In this document: positions 6,230 through 13,498 of the stretch, piece after piece
How the letters are laid out: the number at the start of each line of letters is the position of its first letter
How positions within the stretch are numbered: position 1 is the stretch's first letter
Source: an uncultured Lachnospiraceae bacterium
GTDB lineage: Bacteria; Bacillota; Clostridia; Lachnospirales; Lachnospiraceae
Reading direction: 5' to 3'
Assembly: GCA_910578715.1 (NCBI GenBank)
Contig: CAJTRL010000079.1
Location: forward strand, 1-15,267
Length of the DNA: 15,267 bases
The notes under the pieces: model-generated
What the model was told of the DNA's origin: nothing
Databases searched by the model: none
What the model saw: the letters and a program-made list of their open reading frames with translations, nothing else
Program-made: the position numbers and the translations under genes

Positions 6230-6260
6230 AATGCAACATTTTTATACAAAATGTTGCATT
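6230..6260 (-). repeat. Right inverted repeat / recombinase site
   Basis: This is the inverted partner of 5451-5481 (29/31 identical, 21 bp of it without mismatch). The local dyad is longer here, AAAAATGCAACAT (6227-6239) against ATGTTGCATTTTT (6251-6263), and in RNA it could also act as a weak AT-rich terminator on either strand. Confidence 0.85.
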
Positions 6261-6404
6261 TTTATTATGCCCGTATTCCCCTGAAATATACTCTTTCCGG
6301 CACGCTGAACCATCCAGGTAAACGCTCAGCTTTATGCCCGATTTCGCCGAAAGTCCACCCTCATAAGAAAAAACGCTATATCAGTTTCGACGGTTTCCCC
6401 CAAT

Positions 6405-6920
6405 TTACCCAATAGATGTCTGCCCGGATTCCGCCGCTTCCTTATACCATTCCAGCTCCTTTGCCGGAATCACCTGAAAGTTGTCCTCTCCTTCCCCAAC
6501 CCGCAAAATGACATTCTTTATGCCCGCCTGAATAATCATCCTGGCGCACAAAGGACAGGGCTTTGCTTTATGCACCGAACAATCCGCCGGATTGATGCCC
6601 GCCAGATACAGGTCGGCCCCAAGCGTCTGCTCCCTGGAACAATTTAGCAGGGCATTGGCCTCTGCATGAATGGCGCGGCAAATCTCGTATCCCTCTCCCT
6701 GGTGCATATTCCGTGTAATCCTCGGACAGACTCCGGTATCACAACAGTTTTCAAAACCACGCGGCGAGCCGTTATACCCTGTGGAAATGACCGCGTCGTC
6801 TTTTACGATAACTGCACCGTATTTTCGTTTGATACAGGTGCTTCGGTAAGCAAAAGCCTCCGCACAGTTCAGATAAGTATCTATTTTGGAAATTCGTTTG
6901 TTTGCCTGTGGTATTACCAT
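6405..6920 (-). CDS. dCMP deaminase family protein (ComEB-like)
   Basis: A 171-residue zinc-dependent cytidine/deoxycytidylate deaminase. The start at 6920 follows GAGGAGGA; the frame is open 30 codons further up but that part overlaps the promoter. The zinc site is intact: H85-A-E87 in CRAIHAEANALL, and P121-C122-P-L-C125. The N-terminal part, CIKRKYGAVIVKDD and GYNGSPRGF, is characteristic of dCMP deaminases such as ComEB, and the extra cysteines C59, C60 and C65 could bind a structural zinc. The reaction is dCMP to dUMP, feeding dTMP synthesis. A clear promoter lies upstream. Its 3' end converges on the recombinase segment, so the sigma-28-like promoter at 6185 would give antisense RNA here. 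ThyX, the next enzyme in the pathway, is encoded about 2 kb away. Confidence 0.88.
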   Translation of the reverse strand: MVIPQANKRISKIDTYLNCAEAFAYRSTCIKRKYGAVIVKDDAVISTGYNGSPRGFENCCDTGVCPRITRNMHQGEGYEICRAIHAEANALLNCSREQTLGADLYLAGINPADCSVHKAKPCPLCARMIIQAGIKNVILRVGEGEDNFQVIPAKELEWYKEAAESGQTSIG

Positions 6921-6981
6921 GTGATTCCTCCTCTTTTCTTTAAGCCGTATGCCTTTTTCCGCTCTGTCTGCGAACAAGAAC

Positions 6982-7010
6982 ACCATAGCAAAACAAGTGC
7001 GGATTGTCAA
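6982..7010 (-). promoter_or_regulatory. Sigma-A promoter of the deaminase gene
   Basis: On the minus strand, TTGACA (7005-7010) and TATGGT (6982-6987) are separated by 17 bp. The -35 is perfect. Transcription would start near 6975, about 55 nt before the start codon. Confidence 0.75.
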
Positions 7011-7084
7011 TCGGAATCGGCACCGGCTGGCAGCTTATCTCATGTCGGGCGTCCGCCCTATAAAATGGAATGTATAAAAAACTA

Positions 7085-7113
7085 TGGACAGAAATTTCCG
7101 TAACTTTTATAAT
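7085..7113 (+). promoter_or_regulatory. Sigma-A promoter of the YeiH-family gene
   Basis: TGGACA (7085-7090) and TATAAT (7108-7113) are separated by 17 bp. The predicted start near 7120 falls between an upstream in-frame ATG (7084) and the ribosome site at 7129-7136, which supports the gene start at 7147. Confidence 0.8.
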
Positions 7114-7146
7114 ATGGAAGAAATCAATAAGGAGGAACACAAGAAT

Positions 7147-8184
7147 ATGAAATTTTTAGAAAAAAACTGGAAAGGAATCCTTCTCTGCCTGGCAATTTCC
7201 ATCCCTTCCTGGTTCTTAGGGAAACAGTTTCCCATCATCGGCGGCGCGGTCATTGCCATCATCGCGGGCATGGTCATAACCCTTTTTATCAAAAATAAGA
7301 CGCCCTTTGAATCAGGCGTCAAATTTACATCCAAAAAAGTGCTCCAATGGGCGGTTATCCTGCTGGGCTTCGGCATGAATCTGAGCGTTATTCTGCAGAC
7401 CGGAAAACAGTCTCTGCCGATTATCGTCAGCACCATTGCCACTTCCCTCATAATCGCCTATCTTTTACACAGGCTCATGCACATTCCGGGTAAAATTTCC
7501 ACGCTGGTCGGCGTCGGCTCTTCTATCTGCGGCGGCTCCGCTATCGCGGCAACGGCTCCCGTTATCGACGCGGACGATGAAGAGGTTGCCCAGGCCATTT
7601 CCGTTATCTTTTTCTTCAATGTGCTGGCGGCTCTGCTTTTCCCGACCTTTGGAAAGCTCATCGGCTTTGCGACAAACACCGGAGAAGCCTTCGGTATTTT
7701 TGCTGGAACTGCCGTAAACGATACTTCCTCCGTTACCGCCGCGGCTTCCACCTGGGACAGCATGTGGGGACTCGGCTCCGCCACGCTCGATACCGCCGTT
7801 ACCGTCAAACTCACCCGTACCCTCGCCATCATCCCGATTACCCTTGTACTGGCGATGCTCCGCACAAGAAAAGAAAAACAAAACGGCGACGCCGGGAAAA
7901 AAGTAAGCCTGAAACAGATATTCCCCTTTTTCATCCTTTACTTTATCGCGGCATCCGTCATCACCACCGTTGCGGTGTCCGCCGGCATCGACTCAAGCGT
8001 ATTTACCCCGGTCAAAGAACTGAGCAAATTCTTTATCGTGCTTGCCATGAGCGCCATCGGCTTAAATACCGATATCGTCAAGCTCGTCAAGACGGGCGGC
8101 AAACCGATTGTCATGGGATTTTGCTGCTGGGTCGGCATTACCGGCGTCAGTTTACTGATGCAGCATCTGATGGGGTTGTGGTAA
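7147..8184 (+). CDS. YeiH/UPF0324 family membrane protein, putative sulfate exporter
   Basis: A 345-residue polytopic membrane protein with about ten hydrophobic helices. AAGGAGGA at 7129-7136 sets the start at 7147. The family hallmark GVGSSICGGSAIAATAPVI lies at about 122-140, followed by the DADDEEVAQAISVIFFFN segment and GIFAGTAVNDTSSVTAAA. These match the PF03601 (YeiH) family, which is annotated as putative sulfate exporters. The transported substrate is not firmly established for the family, so the function given is a family label. Length is normal (330-350). The gene has its own promoter and stands alone, divergent from the deaminase gene and convergent with thyX. Confidence 0.9.
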   Translation: MKFLEKNWKGILLCLAISIPSWFLGKQFPIIGGAVIAIIAGMVITLFIKNKTPFESGVKFTSKKVLQWAVILLGFGMNLSVILQTGKQSLPIIVSTIATSLIIAYLLHRLMHIPGKISTLVGVGSSICGGSAIAATAPVIDADDEEVAQAISVIFFFNVLAALLFPTFGKLIGFATNTGEAFGIFAGTAVNDTSSVTAAASTWDSMWGLGSATLDTAVTVKLTRTLAIIPITLVLAMLRTRKEKQNGDAGKKVSLKQIFPFFILYFIAASVITTVAVSAGIDSSVFTPVKELSKFFIVLAMSAIGLNTDIVKLVKTGGKPIVMGFCCWVGITGVSLLMQHLMGLW

Positions 8185-8189
8185 TGCTC

Positions 8190-8208
8190 AGCCCCTTTTA
8201 AAAAGGGT
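8190..8208. terminator. Weak shared terminator between the YeiH-family gene and thyX
   Basis: CCCTTTTAAAAAGGG forms a short AT-centred palindrome in the 32-bp gap between two convergent stop codons. The stem is short and the T run is inside the hairpin, so efficiency is doubtful. Confidence 0.3.
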
Positions 8209-8216
8209 CTGAACAC

Positions 8217-8891
8217 CTATTCGCGTCTTCCCCTCCGGCCGCAGGACTTTGTTTCCGTACAGTAGCCGTACGCTTCGCATTTCGGAACGAAATAGTGTTC
8301 CGTCAGGTAATGCCATTCTTCCGAATATGCGCCAAGCGCGGCGGTCATATCGTTCATCAGTCTGCGGTATTCCCAGTATGCCCTGGTACACATGCGCTGG
8401 TGCGCCATATCAATCAGGTTTCTGAGATTCGTCCGAAATACTACCTTACTTTCCATTCCGAGCGGGAGCAGCATCGCAATATCTTCCCCCGGTATGCCCA
8501 GCTCTTCCAGCTTCTGCATCGCTTTCAGAACCTCGTCCATCGCACCGTCATAGATTTCTTTTGCCCCGGCATTCCCTTCAATCTGAGGCGGCACGACATA
8601 TGGAAATCCTTTCCGGTAATTGATGTACCGCGTGGACGCCTGTAATCTGGTGGGGCCGCCGCCGATATGGGTATACAGTTCCCTGATGACTCTCGCCGAA
8701 TAGCCGTCCAGAATCATGTATACCTGAGGGTATTCCCAGGTTCTTCCATGTCCGGAAACCAGACAGTTCATTCCCCGTTTATAATTTTTATCCGCATCGG
8801 TGATATCCCCGCCCCAGCAGACGCCGGCTTCTCTGCCAATCAGGCTTATCGGGTCAATGGTCGTTTCTTTTTGAATGATGATTTTGCTCAT
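8217..8891 (-). CDS. thyX: FAD-dependent thymidylate synthase ThyX
   Basis: A 224-residue flavin-dependent thymidylate synthase, which makes dTMP from dUMP with methylene-tetrahydrofolate and NAD(P)H. The start at 8891 follows AAAGGA and lies just downstream of a clear promoter; the frame continues 26 codons upstream but that part overlaps the -10 element. The ThyX motif region appears as THIGGGPTRLQASTRY (74-89). It keeps the S-TRY end of the usual RHRxxxxxxxS motif, while the RHR is not recognisable, a form I associate with clostridial ThyX. The C-terminal region LPLGMESKVVFRTNLRNLID and CTRAYWEYR matches the substrate-binding arginine-containing helices of the family. It uses the product of the pathway that the nearby dCMP deaminase serves. 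Confidence 0.88.
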   Translation of the reverse strand: MSKIIIQKETTIDPISLIGREAGVCWGGDITDADKNYKRGMNCLVSGHGRTWEYPQVYMILDGYSARVIRELYTHIGGGPTRLQASTRYINYRKGFPYVVPPQIEGNAGAKEIYDGAMDEVLKAMQKLEELGIPGEDIAMLLPLGMESKVVFRTNLRNLIDMAHQRMCTRAYWEYRRLMNDMTAALGAYSEEWHYLTEHYFVPKCEAYGYCTETKSCGRRGRRE

Positions 8892-8921
8892 GGTATGTAT
8901 TCCTTTCAATATTCTACACTG

Positions 8922-8950
8922 ATTATACTCCATTGCAATTTCTATGGCAA
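8922..8950 (-). promoter_or_regulatory. Sigma-A promoter of thyX
   Basis: On the minus strand, TTGCCA (8945-8950) and a perfect TATAAT (8922-8927) are separated by 17 bp. The transcript would start near 8915, about 25 nt before the thyX start codon. Confidence 0.82.
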
Positions 8951-9054
8951 AGTATATTTGAGAAATCACGCAAAAGCCAGCGTCTGTAAGTCACATTCAG
9001 CCGCTCCGCCGACAAAAGGATAAGATGAAATATCCACAAATCAATGAAAGTATA

Positions 9055-10749
9055 CTATAAATTATATTTCTCGGAAAAACAGCCGCAATTCGCGATATCA
9101 AACCGTCTGCCCCTCCGCTTCGGATATTCTGAGGTTTCACAATATCGATTATCCATAATCTGTATCTGTCTAATCTGCCTCGCATACAAAACGCGTTCAT
9201 CAAAACATTGAAATTCATTTTCTAACAGTTCCAGCTTTCCATGATAATACCATTCGCCGCTGCTTTCCACTTTTGGGCATACCGTGACGGGCGCCTCTCC
9301 CCAGGCCGGTATATAGGCGCAATTCACAAACTGATTGTTTCTTAAAACAATGGAGGAAACCGCCCCCGATTCAAACCAGGAGCATGCCTCGCCCTCCAGA
9401 TAAACCGCGGCTCCCGCCGTTTCAAAAAAACATTCTTCCACCAATGCTTTTTTACAGGTAAGAAGAACGCCTCTCGCACGGTTTTTCCGAAATTTGCATT
9501 TTCTGATGATAACGCTGGGCGAAAGCGTCAGATTTTCCACCACCGGATTTTCGGGCAGACACCCCGGCAGTTCCCTGTCAAATACCGCCAATACAGCATT
9601 TTCCTGAAATGATATGCTCTCAAAATATCCTTTCCAGACGGGCTTAAGGCTTCCGGCGTCCAGAATGGCCGCCTCATCGCCGGGGCGCGCCATTTTTACG
9701 CCTTCCTGTTCGGAATGCCCCCACCCTAGCAAAAGTTTATCGCCGTCTATCCGCCTCTGAACCGGTGAATAAAAACCATGTACATTCACGCCGTCGTCCA
9801 TTTGTTTTTCAAAACGACACTTTTCCAGCTTTATCTCTCCGGCACAGCTTACAAAATGCGCGGCGTCGGCCGACGCGCTGAAACAACGCGGATTTTTTTC
9901 ATCGGGAAGCACATTGAAATCATACAGGCCGATGTTCGTGCAGCGCTCCGCCAGAATCCCCATACCTTCCGCATGATGAACCGTTACTGTTTTCAGCGTT
10001 AAATCGGAAGAATCCGACGCATAAAAAACCGGATTGCTCCGCGGATGATGCCGCAGCACCAGTCTGTTCCCGGCGCGGCTTCCCGGAAAGAAATGTTCTT
10101 CCCCTTCTAAGGTAAAACATACTTTGTCAGAATCCACTTTCTCAATCAGTGGATGAAGCCCAGCTTTTTGCTCCTGTGTACTGAAATACAGGTCGTCCGT
10201 CCCATAAGCGGGGCCGCCGGACGTTCCATCCATCTCCAGACAAAGATGCAGTGGGTGACAGAAATTTTCACCGGAAAAATACAGGCAGTTATTTTCTATC
10301 TGCCATGTATACTTTCCGGGGTCTATTTCCACAATCATTTTCTGCGCGCTTACACTGATAATTTTTCCTTCGGAGTAAGCCGGAACAGCGTAATCCACGG
10401 AAAAATTCCGAAAAGCGATATGCTTACTTTCATGGATATAAAAAGGGAGAATATCCGTATGAAAAATAAATCTGCTTCCCGCACCGTCGAGTTCAAAATG
10501 TTCCAATTTCTCCAGCCGGAAAGCCGCTGTTCTTTCTGCACATTTATGGTGGTTTGAAATGCAGAAACTCCCTTTTGTTCCATACTGTGGATAGAAATGA
10601 TATTCGCCCTGTTCCAATAACAGTGTCACATTCTGCATTTTCCGCAGTTTATCAAGCGCATCCCTGAAAGCGCCTGTCAGAAGCGGGGCATTGCCCGGCA
10701 TAATTCCCATTTCTGCACCATAAACCGTTCTCATACCTGTTCTTTCCAT
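9055..10749 (-). CDS. GH110-like alpha-1,3-galactosidase, right-handed beta-helix, no signal peptide
   Basis: A 564-residue protein with many short beta-helix repeats (for example SKHIAFRNFSVDY at 108-120 and VIIRKCKFRKNRARGVLLTC). Two phrases, SADAAHFVSCAGEIKLEKC (293-311) and QMDDGVNVHG (316-325), strongly resemble the active-site region of glycoside hydrolase family 110, which removes terminal alpha-1,3-linked galactose, including from blood group B structures. Asp295, Asp318 and Asp319 are the likely catalytic acids. GH110 enzymes are often secreted, but this one has no signal peptide or membrane anchor and should be cytoplasmic. The start is uncertain: ATG at 10749 has AGAAGGGA directly against it, while ATG at 10734 has GGAAAG at 7 nt. 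It follows the transporter genes on the same strand, 111 bp after the binding protein and beyond a terminator-like hairpin. It could also be another beta-helix hydrolase. Confidence 0.75.
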   Translation of the reverse strand: MERTGMRTVYGAEMGIMPGNAPLLTGAFRDALDKLRKMQNVTLLLEQGEYHFYPQYGTKGSFCISNHHKCAERTAAFRLEKLEHFELDGAGSRFIFHTDILPFYIHESKHIAFRNFSVDYAVPAYSEGKIISVSAQKMIVEIDPGKYTWQIENNCLYFSGENFCHPLHLCLEMDGTSGGPAYGTDDLYFSTQEQKAGLHPLIEKVDSDKVCFTLEGEEHFFPGSRAGNRLVLRHHPRSNPVFYASDSSDLTLKTVTVHHAEGMGILAERCTNIGLYDFNVLPDEKNPRCFSASADAAHFVSCAGEIKLEKCRFEKQMDDGVNVHGFYSPVQRRIDGDKLLLGWGHSEQEGVKMARPGDEAAILDAGSLKPVWKGYFESISFQENAVLAVFDRELPGCLPENPVVENLTLSPSVIIRKCKFRKNRARGVLLTCKKALVEECFFETAGAAVYLEGEACSWFESGAVSSIVLRNNQFVNCAYIPAWGEAPVTVCPKVESSGEWYYHGKLELLENEFQCFDERVLYARQIRQIQIMDNRYCETSEYPKRRGRRFDIANCGCFSEKYNL

Positions 10750-10816
10750 TCCCTTCTGGCATGTCCTGCTTCCTGCCCATTTCGGATTCTTCTTAAAACA
10801 ATACTCTTTTATTCCG

Positions 10817-10839
10817 AAAAAGAGCGGGCATACGCCCGC
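10817..10839 (-). terminator. Terminator or attenuator between binding-protein gene and GH110-like gene
   Basis: On the minus strand, GCGGGC-GTAT-GCCCGC is followed by TCTTTTTC. A six-pair GC stem with a T run is a good intrinsic terminator. It would lower read-through from the transporter genes into the hydrolase gene, so that the binding protein is made in excess. Confidence 0.8.
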
Positions 10840-10860
10840 CCTTTCCGCTATTTCAACATT

Positions 10861-12513
10861 TTATTCTGTCTCTAAGTAGGCAAGCGCCTGTTTCTGGATT
10901 TCGTCGTACACCTTCTGCGCTCCCGCGGCTTCCATTTTCTCGCGCAGTTTTGCAATATCCGCTTCCGGGTCATCCGTGAACCCAAGCCCTAAAAGTTTAT
11001 AATCCGTATCAAAAATTTCACCGATTGCGGCAATCTCATTTTTTACCGATTCGTCGTTGAATACAAAGGCCTGATACCGCTCGCTTCTTGCCGTTTCTTG
11101 CCATACCGCGTTTAACTCCGGCATATTCGGAATGCCGCCTTCAATCACACGCCAGTATGCGTCATTTCTGACGCCCCAGTTACAGTTGCTGTCATAAGCG
11201 TAATTTGCGCTGTCCGGCAGCGATACCAGCATGCCGTCGCCCGCCGCTTCCCAGTGCTTTCCTTCGATACCGTAACAGAAGAGACTGTTGATTTCCTCAT
11301 CATTGCGCAGATAGTCGAGAGCCATCAGCGCGCGCTCCGGATGTTTCGATTTGGAGAAAATACTCATGCCATTTGCCAGATAGGAATTTAACACCGGCGG
11401 TACGCCTTCCTGTGCGTCGAATACTCTGATATCCCATTCAGGATGCTCTGCGCTGACGGAAGCATAGACGCTTTTTGCCGTGTTGGCGTTCATCATTGCC
11501 AGCGCGGATTTTCCTGCCTGGAAACTTTCCGTATTGTTCTGTGTATTCACAACCGCATTTTTACTCCAGAATCCGCGGTCTTTCCAGTCTTTCAGGCGCG
11601 TGATTGTCTCTAAAAACGCCGGCTGGTCATAATTTCCCATTACGGAAACGCCGTCATCCAGTTCGCTGACACTCGCCATAACCTGCCAGGGGCCGATTCC
11701 CACAACTTTTTCATCGCTTTCCCAGTTGGCTTTTTTCCATATACGGTCATACAGGAACAACTTATCATAATCCGAACCCACATCAATCGGTATCAGAGAC
11801 GGTTCATTTTGTACGATTGCATCCATATAGGCTTCCGCCTCATCCAGGGAAGCAACCGATGTAATCCCGTATTTATCCATCAGGTCGCCTCTTGCCATAT
11901 AGACATAAGCGGTAATTTCCTTATAATTCATCGGAAGCATATACACCTTGCCGTCCACTTTCGCCTGTTCCCATGCTTCTTCGTACATCGTTTCCGCCGT
12001 CATCGGCGCATACGTTTCGAGCGCTTCCTGTGTAATCTCATAGAATCCCTGTTTGGTAGCCTGTGCATTATAGAAGCACCAGTCCGCCGTATAAATAATG
12101 TCCCAGTCTTCCCCGGATGCGAAGATAAGCGGATATTTCTGCTCATATTCGCTCCAGCTCATAAATTTTACTTCGATTGTCGCATTGATTTCCGATTTCA
12201 GACGTTCGTTGATTTTCGCAAATACTTCATCGTTGTCCACCGGACGGTCGCCTATCAGATACATCACCAGCGTAACCTCTTCCGAAATATCCGGTCCCGT
12301 CTGCGCCGCACCCGCGGTCGTGTTCTCTTCCTGTCCCGCTTCCGGCTGCTTAACGGTTTCCGTATTCGTATTTTCTGTACTCGCATTTTCCGTACCCGAC
12401 GTTGTCTGGCTGCTTCCTCCGCCGGAATCCTGAGCGCCGCAGGCGCATAACGTTACTAACAGCATTGCAAGCGTCAGCAACAATGAAATCGTTCTTTTTT
12501 TCTTACCAAACAT
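10861..12513 (-). CDS. Extracellular sugar-binding lipoprotein of a CUT1 ABC transporter
   Basis: A 550-residue lipoprotein that would capture the oligosaccharide outside the membrane and hand it to the two permeases. The signal peptide MFGKKKRTISLLLTLAMLLV ends in a lipobox LCAC with Cys25 as the lipidated residue. A Ser/Thr/Asn/Glu-rich linker (about 26-72) follows, then a family 1 type solute-binding domain with LVMYLIGDRPVDNDEVFAKI at its start. Length and sequence style match the large LplA/YtcQ group (about 500-560 residues) that pairs with LplB/YtcP permeases. AAAGGAGGA sets the start at 12513, 37 bp after the permease stop. It is the third gene of the transporter operon. The ligand cannot be read from sequence; the adjacent GH110-like enzyme suggests an alpha-galactoside. 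Confidence 0.92.
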   Translation of the reverse strand: MFGKKKRTISLLLTLAMLLVTLCACGAQDSGGGSSQTTSGTENASTENTNTETVKQPEAGQEENTTAGAAQTGPDISEEVTLVMYLIGDRPVDNDEVFAKINERLKSEINATIEVKFMSWSEYEQKYPLIFASGEDWDIIYTADWCFYNAQATKQGFYEITQEALETYAPMTAETMYEEAWEQAKVDGKVYMLPMNYKEITAYVYMARGDLMDKYGITSVASLDEAEAYMDAIVQNEPSLIPIDVGSDYDKLFLYDRIWKKANWESDEKVVGIGPWQVMASVSELDDGVSVMGNYDQPAFLETITRLKDWKDRGFWSKNAVVNTQNNTESFQAGKSALAMMNANTAKSVYASVSAEHPEWDIRVFDAQEGVPPVLNSYLANGMSIFSKSKHPERALMALDYLRNDEEINSLFCYGIEGKHWEAAGDGMLVSLPDSANYAYDSNCNWGVRNDAYWRVIEGGIPNMPELNAVWQETARSERYQAFVFNDESVKNEIAAIGEIFDTDYKLLGLGFTDDPEADIAKLREKMEAAGAQKVYDEIQKQALAYLETE

Positions 12514-12549
12514 ACTTTTTCCTCCTTTTTTATGAACTGCTCTCTATCA

Positions 12550-13464
12550 TTATCCTTTTACTGCTCCAATAGTAACCCCCTTTACAAAATATTTTTGCAG
12601 GAAGGGATATAATAAAACAATCGGTCCCGTCGCAATCACCGTCATTGCCAGTTTCATCGGTTCGCTCGGCACATCGCTTGCCGGAATGCCGCTCCGGGCT
12701 GCGGCCGCATTAATCGCCTGTGCTTTGGTCAGTATATTGTTCAGATAATACTGTAACGGATAAAGCTCCCTGCATCCCTCATCCAGAAAAAGCATTGCAT
12801 TATACCAGTCGTTCCAATAGTTGAGTGCGATGAACAATCCCACGGTAGCCAGTCCGGCTTTGCTGAGCGGAAGCGCAATTTTAAAAAACACAACCATATC
12901 TCCCGCACCGTCCAGATACGCGGATTCATATAACGATTCCGGTATGCTCATCATATAGCTTTTCAAAATCAGCAGATACGTCACATTCACAAGAATCGGC
13001 AGTATCAGCGATATGATATTATTATGAAAACGCAGATATTTCGTATTAAATATGTACCAGGGCACCAGACCGCCTCCAAAAATGGAAGTAAAATAGAAGA
13101 AAAAGGAAACCTGATACCGGTACCGGAAATTCTTATTCGCCAGAACATAAGACGCCATGCTTGTCACGAGCAGCCCAAGCCCGGTTCCCACTACCGTCAC
13201 CAGAATCGTTACGCCATACGCGCTTATCAGTTCTTCCGGTATGCGGAACAGCATCCGGTATGCTTCCAGAGAAAACTGCTTCGGAATCAGCTGATAACCG
13301 TTTAACCGGATGGACTGCTGGTCCGACACCGAACCGCTTATCACCAGCCAGAACGGAAGCAGGCAGGCGGCGGCAAGCGCGAAAAGCGCCACATGCGATA
13401 CAATACTGAATACCAGTCTGTCATAGCCTTTCTTCCTTTTTTTCTTATATCCTGTTACCGCCAT
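12550..13464 (-). CDS. Sugar ABC transporter permease, YtcP/MalG type
   Basis: A 304-residue inner-membrane permease with about six helices. The cytoplasmic EAA loop that docks the ATPase is at about 180-203 (ESAYLDGAGDMVVFFKIALP), with the conserved Gly. The N terminus MAVTGYKKKRKKGYDRLVFS and the C terminus VKGVTIGAVKG are typical of YtcP-like proteins. GAGGAGGA sets the start at 13464, 34 bp after the stop of the upstream permease gene, so the genes form one operon. It should pair with the other permease as a heterodimer. Confidence 0.93.
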   Translation of the reverse strand: MAVTGYKKKRKKGYDRLVFSIVSHVALFALAAACLLPFWLVISGSVSDQQSIRLNGYQLIPKQFSLEAYRMLFRIPEELISAYGVTILVTVVGTGLGLLVTSMASYVLANKNFRYRYQVSFFFYFTSIFGGGLVPWYIFNTKYLRFHNNIISLILPILVNVTYLLILKSYMMSIPESLYESAYLDGAGDMVVFFKIALPLSKAGLATVGLFIALNYWNDWYNAMLFLDEGCRELYPLQYYLNNILTKAQAINAAAARSGIPASDVPSEPMKLAMTVIATGPIVLLYPFLQKYFVKGVTIGAVKG

Positions 13465-13498
13465 GAAAAATCCTCCTCTATCCTTTTTTCCCGTCCTG

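Larger units (their letters stand above)
5451..6260. mobile_element. Putative invertible DNA segment carrying its own recombinase and a sigma-28-like promoter
   Basis: The segment is bounded by two inverted copies of a 31-bp site (5451-5481 and 6230-6260). It contains a small tyrosine recombinase gene reading rightward and, at its right end, an outward-facing sigma-28-like promoter. Inverted orientation of the sites predicts inversion rather than excision. As sequenced, the promoter faces away from csrA-flagellin; in the other orientation it would face into them, about 90 nt from the csrA start codon. Known parallels in principle are FimB/FimE at the fim switch and RecV at the flagellar switch of Clostridioides difficile. 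Inversion itself is inferred. Confidence 0.75.

Noticed and set aside
5451..6260. The recombinase and its repeats as an integrated element with direct attachment sites
   Set aside because: The sites are inverted, not direct, and there is no cargo, excisionase or N-terminal integrase domain, so inversion fits better than excision.
6224..6415. 63-codon open frame downstream of the sigma-28-like promoter
   Set aside because: It begins inside the recombination site and has no ribosome site or recognisable protein. It covers only the intergenic region and the last bases of the deaminase gene.
7084..7146. Longer N terminus for the YeiH-family protein
   Set aside because: The ATG at 7084 overlaps the -35 box, and the -10 box lies within the proposed extension. 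The ribosome site belongs to the ATG at 7147.
12098..12433. Antisense open frames over the binding-protein gene (also 11809-12450)
   Set aside because: Shadows of a well-supported lipoprotein gene, with Arg/Phe-rich or Ser/Ile-rich composition and no start signals.
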